Below, in pieces: positions 1 through 37,541 of a stretch of 64,000 nt of DNA. The first letter of the stretch is position 1; each line of letters begins with the position of its first letter. Under the pieces are notes generated by a model. That model ran no database searches. It worked only from the letters and a program-made list of their open reading frames with translations, and was not told where the DNA came from. Source of the DNA: Ancylostoma caninum (Eukaryota; Nematoda; Chromadorea; Rhabditida; Ancylostomatidae); contig JBAJFG010000106.1 in NCBI GenBank assembly GCA_037903475.1, positions 62,001 through 126,000 on the forward strand, read 5' to 3'. The translations under genes were made by a program, and so were the position numbers.

Positions 1-2410
1 GATCTAGAACATTGTCCCCGAGGGTTGTTTCATAGACAAACTGCGTTAACCCAGAATCTTTGCAAAATTTCAGAAATCACTTAGAAACCGAGCTTGTAGC
101 CGAGAGCTTAGATTTATTCCATCTAGTATCTGGAATGTTCATGTCCCCTGTAACAACACAAATCGATCTCAGAAGATCAAATCGCCGATAGCTTCAGTAA
201 GTTGGGTGGTCATGAGTGGTGCGCGCGATGGTGTTTTGAACACGGAGATCAAACACACTGCAGTAGATTTGACATTGATCTCACAACACAGCAACTCATA
301 CGCATTATTGACCGACTTTTCGGAAAAAAAATGCAATGAAGGTTTCGTTTTATTATGAACAACACAGTTCCACCTCCTTTTCCGAACAAGATCGCATCTA
401 TACAGTTCATATTCGGTGGAAAATTCGCTAAGGATTGGTGAGGTATCAACGGCAGAGCTTAACCATGGCTCATTAGGGCTTCTACATCGAGTTCACTATG
501 CTTACGTAAGAAGGCGACACAATTTCTGCTTTCAATCAACAAGCGAACATTCGAGGCCAGACAGTGCATGGTAGCTCCAGCAGTCCGATGGCAGTTCAAG
601 CGTTGGAAGATGAAATAGATATACATAGATTGCATAGGAGATGGATTTCTGTTAACAATTTCGCACCCTCCAGCAAAATGTTGTTATGTGAAGTTTGGAT
701 GTAAAGGCTGTAGTGTTAATAACACCAGCACTGGGCGGAGGTGGTCCCTTCGCAGTGCTACTGCGACGGGCAAGACGCTGTACACGAAGCAGCTTCCTTT
801 TCGCTTTAGAGAGAGACAGCCAAATTCAGAGTCCTTTGAAGTTGAAAAATCTCATGCGAGGTGCCCATCGCTGCATCTGCTTGGCATTAAAAGAAGCTGG
901 TAAACTGGTACTACAAGTTTCAATAAACGTGGATGGCTAACATTGAAAACGGCCCATACGGTATGCGGTCATACTTGAGCAGTCAATAAAAAGGAAGCTC
1001 ACAATATTACGAACAATCGTAAGCATGATGAACTCTGGGCGATGACTGTTCAGACTTGTTTTCTGCTACTCTCTCTCCCGACAGCAACTATTGAACGGGC
1101 TCGTTCTATCTCATCAAAAGCTCTAGAAGGCAGCTCAGAAGTCGAATGGGCCGGAGGGATCGCGGCAGGTGAGAGCGTTGGAGGAGAGGACTGACCAATG
1201 GCATAAGAGACTTCAAACCTTCCAGCGCGAAGATTAATAACTTCTCCGCTTACCTCACAGAAAGCGTTCCAGAACAGACGGCGTCGATCCTTCAACAGGC
1301 AGAAGATGATAACCTTCAGGTGTTGGAGTACGGTATCACCTTTGATCACAGCCTCAGCATGATGATGATAATCGGCGGGTGTACTAAGGGCATTGGTAGA
1401 AATCAAGAAACCAACCGGATAAATACAATGCATCTTGACAGGCTTGCGATGCACAAGACCCGGGGCAACGAGAGGGGTCTCCATCTTCAGGATAAACTGG
1501 GTGCAAATATGCACTAAGAATAAACCAGACAGTAGTATTCAGGAGACCAGGGAGGAGAGAATCCGCCGGTATGCGAGCCGTCTAGTATGGTGCGTGTAGC
1601 GGTGATAGGCCAGAGGCAAAAAAAAGACAGCTGCTCGCAGGCTAGACACACACGAGTACGCTTATACTTACATTATAAACAAGCATAAGAATTTTGAGCA
1701 GAGCAAGTTATTAGAAACGGAAACGTGATGTGTAGCTCAAGCTATATTGAGAAATAACCAAACTGCATTTTTCAGGTATTTTCCACGTAACGGGTCCCAC
1801 AACTCCATCTGAGGTCGGAGGCATGCACCAAGCTTGAGGTTCAAGTAAGTTGGAAGTTGGCTGTAACACATGTACTTCTCACATTTTCAACATACAGTAA
1901 TAGTATTTTTTCATATTGACTTTTTCGGATTCCTTTATCTCCATTATGTTTTCTTCTTACTTGTTTGTTCCAACGTTTGGTTGGGCAATGTGATTCATTG
2001 TTAGGCTCACAGCAGTAAATCTGAGAATGCTGAATGTAACCCACTCCTTTTCATTATACTTCGTTTTCTTGGCGTGCTCTTTCCCTTGGAGTGAACAGCT
2101 CTTGCAAAAGAATTCCTCGTCAGTCCTCCAGATTTATGCCAAATTGTTAAGCTGCCATGGTGGGAGTTATACGCTTCCAGACCATTGTTTTTTCATTGGA
2201 TTCAGTTAGGATTTCTCCACTCACGGTGATGAATTATATTCGACAGTCGTAGGAAACCTTTACCTAAAAAGAGCAACACCATAATAAAAATCTTTGATGA
2301 ATTGCCATTCTGCATAGTTTAGAAAGTTATACCGGCACGCATGGCTGCAATATTACTCGTTTGTCCTGCTCCAGTTGATCGTGGAAACTCTAAAGACTTC
2401 GTCTTAGCAT
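1..2410. other. Intergenic, no recognisable gene
   Basis: Lies downstream of cysl. Apart from one minus-strand ORF at 1050-1514, nothing resembles a known domain, RNA gene or repeat element. Confidence 0.5.
1050..1514 (-). CDS. Unrecognised ORF, possibly one or two exons
   Basis: A 154-codon open frame. The first two thirds (residues 1 to about 87) read like coding sequence with a His-rich stretch (YHHHAEAV). That part is followed by TTCTGTGAG and a good donor GTAAGC with the exon edge at 1254; the frame then runs on through lower-quality sequence. No domain is recognised. It could be the 5' part of a gene continuing toward the window edge, or a chance ORF. Confidence 0.2.
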   Translation of the reverse strand: MHICTQFILKMETPLVAPGLVHRKPVKMHCIYPVGFLISTNALSTPADYHHHAEAVIKGDTVLQHLKVIIFCLLKDRRRLFWNAFCEVSGEVINLRAGRFEVSYAIGQSSPPTLSPAAIPPAHSTSELPSRAFDEIERARSIVAVGRESSRKQV

Positions 2411-2538
2411 ACCTTAATATCACTAGAACAACGAATTGTAAGCTATTGGAATATACAAATTACTAGGACTTGATGGTTCTAGTAATTTGTATATTTCAAT
2501 AGCTGACTTACAATTAGTTGTTCTAGTGATACCAAGGT
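2411..2538. repeat. Foldback hairpin (56-60 nt arms, 12-nt loop)
   Basis: Left arm 2411-2466 and right arm 2479-2538 are near-perfect reverse complements with a few one-base bulges. The pairing includes CACTAGAACAAC/GTTGTTCTAGTG and ATATACAAATTACTAG/CTAGTAATTTGTATAT. It could be a tiny MITE or a long precursor-like hairpin. Confidence 0.7.
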
Positions 2539-2539
2539 A

Positions 2540-4043
2540 ATATTTCCACTGCAAACTCATTAAGAACCTTATCGAATAGCTTCTTTCTCAAAATCGGTAA
2601 TCCTGTGATTCTCACCCATTCATATAGAGACTTTTCATTGATAGACTCCTAGTAGTGCTGTTTTCGACCCATGTAGAAATCTTAAAAATTATCACTAGAA
2701 CCTGAAGAAGAAGCTATTAATTATAGTTATTAATTATATGATATAACGTTCAAATACAAGCACGGAGATATTATGTGAAAGGTACTAGCATGATATAAGA
2801 TTTAGCTCTTCTGACCTGTCTCAAAGTCTTATCAACTAGGAAATTCTTTGATTCTTCCCTCAATCTTCCTGCGATCATTAAGATTGCGTTACGATGTTAG
2901 AGCAACCATCTTTTGAAACAGATACTCAGCCAATCCTCTCGACGGAGGATCGATATATAAATTGACCTACCAATAATTTTACTACGTTGGCTCAGTCTAA
3001 CCTTACATCCAAGCTGTATTACCTTACTATTCATGCAACGGCAACAGCAGTTTCCTTTGCCCCTATTTTCTATCCTTTCACTACTTTCTGCTTCTCCTTA
3101 GGTTCACGTCTCATTCGTTTCTCTTTTGGAATTCACATACATTCACTCACGTACACCTAGATTAGAAGGCCTGCCCTCTTCCAAAATCAGACTCTTTCCT
3201 GATCGAGTTAATACAATTGGTGGCTTTAGGGAATGAATGGTAGCTTCCGCACTTCCGAATGAGCGAATTTAGATGATTGAATCATGGGCCTATGGATGCG
3301 CAAAGGATGGCTCTTCAAGATACTTTAGGAAGTTGAGCATATGTCTCTAATAACAGTCTGATAGAGATGAGGAAGAGTTCATGCATTTACAGTTTCACAC
3401 CCTATAATATTAGCTATACAAACCGATAAACCGCCCACAACTGCAAGTATGGAGAGATGTGTGCTCAAATTCTTCGGTTTCTTCACAGACTCACTGGATA
3501 ACGGTTATGAGAAGCAGTGTCATGGTGAAATCGAGTGTAAAAAGGAAATTAACTGGTCAGTATTAAACATATTTATTCCACAGAAACTACCAAAATTCGA
3601 AAGAAATGATTTGTAAATAGATATTCTTCGAGCATGTGAGAACAAAAATTGCATGCAACATTAAATAATATTACGTCTTCTTAGTGTTTATTTACTTCGG
3701 CAAGTACATATTTAGGATTTTTGAAGTGAAATGGTTTCGCATCCGATAGCAATAAACTATTCCTCACATGAAATCAATGTCAACGCACACCTGTAATTGC
3801 ATAGCGGTGTGCGGATGCTTTTTATCTGTTGGTTGCATGAGAAGACACTCAAGAAAAGTGTGCTCGGAGAGCCCCTACTCTGGGAATTAATACCATATGT
3901 TTTTACTCAATTCTCAAAAAAGTGCGTAACGGTGCAAAGCTGAAACCATGCGAATTTACTTAAGTGAACATTCATCATGAATAAGAAAGATGTCTGACGA
4001 CCTTTGGGAAAACCTTTGGTCAGTATTAGAAGGCTGTGATGAT
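2540..4043. other. Stretch without recognised features
   Basis: AT-rich. Only the candidate polyadenylation hexamer of the neighbouring cysl gene was noticed. Confidence 0.5.
3687..3692 (-). terminator. Possible polyadenylation signal of cysl
   Basis: AATAAA on the minus strand about 350 nt after the TAG. It is the first canonical hexamer noticed downstream; the sequence between is AT-rich with no coding signal. A hexamer match alone is weak evidence. Confidence 0.25.
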
Positions 4044-31218
<27,175 letters not shown>

Positions 31219-31236
31219 TTTTTTTTTCTGTAAGAA
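31219..31236 (-). promoter_or_regulatory. Splice-acceptor-like site 5' of the cysl start codon (possible SL trans-splice site)
   Basis: Read on the minus strand, TTCTTACAG is followed by nine A residues and then the ATG. An acceptor this close to the start codon is typical of nematode trans-spliced messages, but an upstream non-coding exon would look the same. No TATA-like element was assigned. Confidence 0.45.
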
Positions 31237-34200
31237 TTATTAAAGGAGAAAATGACATGAACCAAAGCAAGCGAGAAAATGACAAGCACCGGAATGGAGC
31301 AAGAGAAAAACGGGATTTCTAAGGGAGAAAGAGCCGCAGTCATACTATTTCGTATACTTTTCTTTCTTCCTGGTTCGTCAAGAAGAAGTTGTGCCCTAAT
31401 CTTACGTGTCCAACTCCTAACTAGGGAAAAAGGAAGGCATCGGAAGGGAACTTAAAAAACCATGTAAGATAGCCGTTGGCGAGTTCCAATCACTGACAGC
31501 TCATGTGCTGGGAAGTAAAGCTGCTGTTATATTTGGCGCAAACACGGTACACAAACTGCAGCTCCTTGGTAGGCAATGATTTAGACCAGCTATGTTTCAT
31601 TCCGAGCTGCAGGGTTATCCTCCCACTTTCATTGTGCATCCGTAGTCTTTCATACCCCTTCCCACACATAAACACCTACTTGAAGGCCACAATTGTTTTG
31701 GCCATTCAATTTTCAGAAATAAAGGTAGTCAGAAATTCTATTAGGCTCAATTTCTTCACCTATGCTTTCCATTGAAATCAAGTCCACTGGACATTCTGGC
31801 TACTCATATTTTCAGAATTGAAACGGTGGAATAGTCGTAACCTTGAATCAGAATTTCATATGAGGTGTAAGAGAAAACAATGTCCTCAGTTTTGTCAATC
31901 AGAAATTGAGTGGAGCATTCATTCACTGATGACGCCAACATCAGGCAATAGCATTCACCAACACCCACGCGCTTTAAGTTCGCCTCCTCATATTTTTTCA
32001 ATGAGTAAGCCCTGTCCGTATTCAAGAGAATGAAAGGAACAAAAGTGGCGTAGTCTCTCCCCGCTCCTGTTGCTTGCCATGAGAGAATTCCTGGTCACCC
32101 TTCGTGTAAATTGCTACTGTGGAACTACCACAGCGCAAGAAGCAAATGCACGGGCAAGGCCGAGTTCTCCGAAGGGCAGATTGGAGGAGTTAAACAGACA
32201 GTCATTCGGGCCAATACAGTGCGTAAAAGCTTCGCAAATGTGAACGAAAAATTCGCTGATAGTGAGGAGGTCCCGCATTGCAGACATTTTACACTTCACC
32301 TGCTTAGTATGTTGCAAATAGTGCCCAGTGGCATAATAATGGCCAATTCTTCACCCCAAAGCTCCACGAGAAAAAAGCCGAAACGTTTTCGGAAAGTTTC
32401 CTGAGTGGGAAAATCTCGTTCAAGCGCTATGATAAACACCCTATGAGCACAGCAAATGCTTAGTCGGAAAGCTCCACCCAAGAACAAGAGCCTAGAACAA
32501 GTGAAATGTACTACACCATTTATAGTTAACCTGAATTTTTTTTGTCAGAGTAGTGATATAGAAGGGAAGCTTTTTCCCGAGCTTTGTTCCAAGCCTTCTC
32601 CCCAGAATTCTCATCTACGTACAGACCTTGTCGAAAACATGGTTTCTGTGAGTGCAGAAATGCGCTGGGATTTAAACCGCAGATTCGGAGAGAGCTTGCT
32701 TCACGTGAGATTGACGAGTAGGTCCCGCGCGATTCCGTGTTCTGTGATGCTTTGAAACCGCACGTGCTATCCAACTATCTTTTCGACAAGGACTGTACGT
32801 CAGCAGCCAGAGCGATATTGGACAGAAAGTGGTAGGCAGAAAGGTAGAATATCGTTAATGAACTGAACGCAGTAATCGAACAAGGAACTGTTGTTTTTAG
32901 TACAGTTTCTAATGGAGCGCCGATTGAACTTAACTCGATTTCGTTCTCTTTGCTGCACTTTACACCAATGCGCATTCTTTCCATTTGTGGTATTTCAGCG
33001 TGAACTGTATCTCTTCGTGAGAAAGCCTATGGGAAAGACTGAACTGCACAGGGGTTTTTTGCTTTTGATGGATAGATTATTATTATACAATTGTTCTCCC
33101 ACACTACAGCTACAAAATCTGTCGGGAAAAAAAACTGATTTAGTTTGGTGCTGGCAATGGAAATAACAAAAAGGGAGGGTAAAACCTGAAAAAAGATGAA
33201 AGAAAAAGTCTTAGCGGGGAATTTTCAGCTAAATACAACAATCGCAGTGGTGAGTAGGAGTTCCAGGATTTGAAGGATGGAACGAACAACGACCTCTTGT
33301 TATTAGACATCGATCGTCAGACCAGGAAGTGGTGATCTTTGCACAGCAAAGGGTGGCGCCGAAAAACATCACTAACTAGTCTTGAAGTTCAGAAATGATT
33401 TTGTCAGTTGGATGGTGCGATCACCAATGGATTCATCATGAATGCTTTCTCCGAGACCAGGTGAAAGGAAAGAGGGCGTATTTTCACAAGAAAAGGTAGA
33501 CGTAGAGGGTAAAGATCAGGCAGTAGTGTTATAATCAATCACAACGGCCGATGTGGTCGATGCAGGACATAACTCCCACGTTATCTTTCGATGCTCAAAT
33601 GTATCGTCTGATATTCTAGAACGGAGGGCCTAATTGCATTAAATGCCGTAATTTTAAATCCTTTTTGGGACATTCATTCGAAAGGATCTATTGAAGGATG
33701 GCATGCGTGACTCCTCGCAAAAGTGCAGGAGAGTCCCTAAAGTGCATCATTCAACACCACCTGAGTGGTTACCGTTGACAAAAGTTTGCTATGGTTCAAG
33801 AAAGTGCAGTTATCCCGGTGGGTCAAGGCACCACAACACGATAAAGCTGCCACAAACTCGACGCCTTGTACCTGAAAAGCGCTTGTAAACACTCATTTCT
33901 GGCGGAAAATGGTTCTAAGACAAATTCTAGATGGTTCCATGCTTAATGCGTCTAGAACGTTTATGCTAAAAAACTTAAACACACTGTTCAAGAAACTAAG
34001 ACCGATGTTGGGCCGAACCTCATCTGGAACACCTTCACCAGTTTGAAGACCCGAAGGTTTGGATTGGCAATGGATAGGGAATAACCCACTGGTAACAACT
34101 GCACTGACAGATTCCGTTTTCTGGGTAAATCGTTTCATCAAGTCCAAGTGTCCCTTTGTTTTGAAACACTGGTTTTTCTATATTTCTCTATAAAAATCCT

Positions 34201-34346
34201 ATATATTGATGATGTTGATGAAAAGTATGTCTCTAGAAGTTATTTCACATCCTGAATTGAATAAAGAAAAAATCAGATCAATTGGTTCACGTGAAGCTCG
34301 CTACAGCAAGAAATTGGGTGTCCCTATAATTATGAAACGCACTGTA
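31237..34346. other. Upstream region of cysl, nothing else recognised
   Basis: Short ORFs on both strands; none matches a known domain or has a convincing pair of splice sites. The cysl promoter should lie in the first few hundred bases. Confidence 0.45.
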
Positions 34347-34961
34347 TTATGGTAGTGTTAAGTCTTGGCTCTGAGGTGGTGGTTTGATGGGTATCCAGAT
34401 CCAAATTCGGAAATGAGAACAGTCGAAAGATTGACTGGCATCCTCGATTTCAAATCGGCTACCTATGTTCGAGAGCTTTTTCGAGTAGATGATTTTTGAA
34501 AGTGATAGCTGTGAACTCGCCCTCAACGATGTTGGTCTGTGACGTTCATGAATTCCATCGCTGAGGTGTGTATAACTTGACCATACGCGCACATCACAGC
34601 TGAACTGTGGAGGTTTAGCTCGTCCACAACTCCGTTGTTTGGAAAAGAAATCAATAGCACAGTGAGATCGACTCAACGGTTCACTAAGGCATTGCAGAGC
34701 ACCAGAGCATTGTTGATCACAAAACGTACTGAGGAACACTGAGTTAGGTTGACCTTCGGCGAAAACAACTGAACGATGACGGAGTTCAACGGAATCAACC
34801 ATCGCAATTGAACCACAACGCGCACACGCTGCTAAATTCGTGCCTGGACAGCTAGGATTTATAGACTGCAGAGGAGTTCTGCGTACGTGACAATAGTCAA
34901 GGGCGTCAGTAGTTGAACAGGTTTCATAGTCATCACGGCATAGCAATTTTTTTACAACCAA
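34347..34961 (-). CDS. Cysteine-rich ORF, probable exon of an unidentified gene
   Basis: A 204-codon open frame with coding-like third-position variation and 13 cysteines, several in CxxC-like spacings (CARCGS, CDQQC, CAID). It has no signal peptide and a Pro-rich end (IPIKPPPQSQDLTLP). The frame has no ATG at its start (TTG), and an in-frame stop lies just upstream, so it is probably an internal or last exon. It may belong with the ORF at 35282-35647 on the same strand. An extracellular protein would fit the cysteines (inference). Confidence 0.4.
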   Translation of the reverse strand: MVVKKLLCRDDYETCSTTDALDYCHVRRTPLQSINPSCPGTNLAACARCGSIAMVDSVELRHRSVVFAEGQPNSVFLSTFCDQQCSGALQCLSEPLSRSHCAIDFFSKQRSCGRAKPPQFSCDVRVWSSYTHLSDGIHERHRPTSLRASSQLSLSKIIYSKKLSNIGSRFEIEDASQSFDCSHFRIWIWIPIKPPPQSQDLTLP

Positions 34962-35295
34962 TCTTTGCGCTTATTGATGCCGTTCAGCGAGAACGACGGG
35001 GTCATATAGGTTATGTATGTGTATTACTGGCTCCATTCATGCAAAAGTTTTGATAAAGAATCAGGTTAGCGCAACAATAATGCGTTTTTTTCGTTGTCTA
35101 TTCGTCATACTCACTACAGAAAATTCCTGGATTTTCTTACAACCAATAATTGTTCACCATTTTGTAGCAAATTCCAAGCCCTTTTCAGATGCTCTACCCC
35201 GTCATAACTAAATTCACATTTTTGTTGAATTTTTAGTTGTGGAACGAATTGTGTCAGAGCAGAATTTTTGAGCAATCCAATTTAGCGAACCAAAA

Positions 35296-35647
35296 CTAGG
35301 CGGCATAGTAGCAGAAACCGCTCAGAATAGCGCCACAAATTCGGCTTAGATATTGCGAGTAACTGCATGCTTCGGAATACTCTCCAAATTCTCCGAAGTG
35401 GTAAGTCTTGCTTGGAATGTAGGGAGGATCGCGTAGATCTTCCTGGAGTAAACGACCCCCAACAGATGGTATTATAATAACCACAGAGGACCCATTCGTA
35501 ACAAGGTATCCGGTGTCGTACATCCTTGCCGGTAATTGTCGAACTTTCAGTTACATAACAATGGGAGGATGAAATGCCAGTAGATTCCGCGCAAACTGAA
35601 CGAGTACCAGACTTATCCTCGCTACGAGGACTTCTTCGCACCTTCAT
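35296..35647 (-). pseudogene. Possible exon with a frameshift, same strand as the 34.3-kb ORF
   Basis: Two frames each read well in part. Residues CAESTGISSSHCYVTESSTI read in one frame (35530-35647), then YDTGYLVTNGSSVVIIIPSV and EYSEACSYSQYLSRICGAIL read in another (35296-35520), ending in a stop. The switch falls near 35520 (GGCAAGGATGTACGAC). A one-base indel or a missed intron would explain this. No family is recognised. Confidence 0.3.
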
Positions 35648-35649
35648 AG

Positions 35650-36685
35650 TGAAGAGATTACGCCAACCCCCGCCCCCACCTCGCTTAGTGATACATTGTG
35701 ACGGGTGGGCCTTCTTCGACCGTATAAAGAGCTTTGCTCAATAGCGTTGCGAAGATGAAGCAGTGAAACCTGCCTGAGACCGAAGCCACACCAGATGAAG
35801 GTCACGGAGACTTTGTAGTGGTCTGCTGAAAAAATCGTACACTACAGCTCAATAAACCTTTCTCATGTAAGAAGCACCACTAAGATGTCAATGAAATGTA
35901 TCAAAAACTTTATTGTTTGAGCTTGGCGTTGCTCAATAAAATGGATTCTAAACTACGACTCAGCACCGCTCAGCCACATCTCGCATCCAGCCACGCAATC
36001 AAGCTAGGAACCTATTCCTTACACATCTTGATCAACAAACCTCTTACTCCCCAACTACTTTCCTCAAGCATATAAAAATGATATTAAAATTACCTTTCCA
36101 TGGTACGTCGATTCCAGCAGGACCGTTCGAAATGCGCAGGGGTCCGAGAACATCTAATTTATTGCTAAAGATATGCGAATCACAATGCTACAGAACTTCA
36201 CAGCTGCAGCACGCTTTTTTTTTAGCAAAGATTGCCACAGAGCACGATGAACTATTGTTCCCTCCCCTCTGTTGCTGTCACGCAGCAGAGTAGGATTTAG
36301 CTGCATTCGTTATATCCCTCTCGTATATTTTTGGTTTATATTATATTCAATATTGATCTGAACGAATGGGTCCTTCATTTAGTGTTTTTGGGTACAAAGT
36401 AAAACAACAATCAGATTATGGGAAACACAAACGTTATGGAACAAAATCCGAGTCGTATCCTCAAAGAATAGGGAACGGAAATTGCAGAACACATGCATGA
36501 TGGTCACAAAAATCTCAGCAATTTTCTACGATAACTTCATTTTGATAGGACGTCGATGTTATTATTATAAGAGAAAGAGAAAAATGTGAAATTTGGCAAG
36601 AAATTGGCAATGATATACGAATGTGTGGATGCCCTTTCCTCTACCTTGATGGTTGAAGCCGCTATCTGGAAACTAGCCGGAATGA
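35650..36685. other. Stretch without recognised features
   Basis: AT-rich; no domain, RNA gene or repeat identified. Confidence 0.45.
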
Positions 36686-36688
36686 ATT

Positions 36689-36716
36689 AAGCCGCTTTCT
36701 ACACAGAAAGCGGCTT
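36689..36716. repeat. Perfect 12-bp hairpin with ACAC loop
   Basis: AAGCCGCTTTCT (36689-36700) and AGAAAGCGGCTT (36705-36716). A nearby AAGCCGCT at 36658 is a partial third copy of the arm. Confidence 0.8.
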
Positions 36717-36719
36717 GAA

Positions 36720-36749
36720 AAATTGTATGCAAAGCTGTGCATACAATTT
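36720..36749. repeat. Perfect 11-bp hairpin with 8-nt loop
   Basis: AAATTGTATGC and GCATACAATTT around AAAGCTGT, only 3 nt after the preceding hairpin. Confidence 0.8.
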
Positions 36750-36762
36750 CCTATCATTTGGT

Positions 36763-36889
36763 TTCCTATCAAGAATGCATACATTGCAGCGGAGTCGAAC
36801 CATCGACCGATTCCATGATGAACAATCCTCTGGACCAATACGCCATTGCCAACAATCTGTGTGTGATTAATGGCTTCCTATCAAGAATG
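36763..36889. repeat. 15-bp direct repeats flanking the tRNA-like sequence
   Basis: TTCCTATCAAGAATG at 36763-36777 and 36875-36889 is identical (18 bp with one mismatch if extended). The length fits a LINE-type target duplication. Confidence 0.7.
36782..36853 (-). pseudogene. tRNA-like sequence, degenerate
   Basis: The minus strand has an A-box-like TGGCGTATTGG and, 32 nt downstream, a perfect B-box GGTTCGACTCC within a 72-nt stretch of tRNA length; TTCATCA sits where an anticodon loop (CAT) would be. The acceptor, D and T stems pair poorly. Read as a decayed tRNA or tRNA-derived retroposon rather than a functional gene. Confidence 0.4.
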
Positions 36890-37472
36890 TAGCTTGGGTG
36901 ATGAGCTTATTTGCATTTCCTGTACTTCCTTATGAATGAAGGGCAGGATGTGAACATGTGCTTGGACCGACAGCAAAAAGTACCCCTGGGTACATTTTGC
37001 TGTCGATTTCGCGAAGTTTTTGCGTCTCGCTTTGCTACGCGTTCTTTCACGCACGCTGACCAATTATTGACGAGCTCGGGCTTAGCGCTAGGTCAGCGTC
37101 ATGCGATCTCGTACTCGAGATATCGACGAAAGCTTGACATTCGCTCCAGCTTAGGTGCCAGTTTTCAATACAAGTCTCCGTTTGACGCACGTGGGTCCTG
37201 TAACGGGGATGTCTCAGGCGCTTGTTCTTGTGACCGTGGCCTGTGTGCGCTGGCGCATGCGAGACAGCTATATTTTTCTTCGATTTGGATTTCTCTGCAG
37301 GTAAATCACTTTTCCTTGTGTTCGTTGAACATTCTTGATGTGCTGACCATGTGTATTGTCGATTTCACTTCTCATATCGTCGAGCCCCCAGGGCTCATAC
37401 AACTCGAACTTATCTCTGTCGGAGTAAAAGAGGCCTGCTGAACATGTGAATTTCTTAGTTTTTCTAGTTCTT

Positions 37473-37541
37473 AGTTGACTGCGCTGAACACTGTTGAGAC
37501 TCTAGGTTTCAGAGTCTCAACAGTGTTCAGCGCAGTCAACT
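37473..37541. repeat. Perfect hairpin, 31-bp arms, 7-nt loop
   Basis: Arms 37473-37503 and 37511-37541 are exact reverse complements (outer AGTTGACTGCGC, inner GAGACTCT) around AGGTTTC. It lies in otherwise unremarkable sequence after a small plus-strand ORF. Confidence 0.95.

Noticed and set aside
36911..37441. 176-codon plus ORF ending just before the 31-bp hairpin
   Set aside because: No recognisable domain or clear exon borders; composition not convincingly coding. The hairpin as its terminator is not meaningful in a eukaryote.
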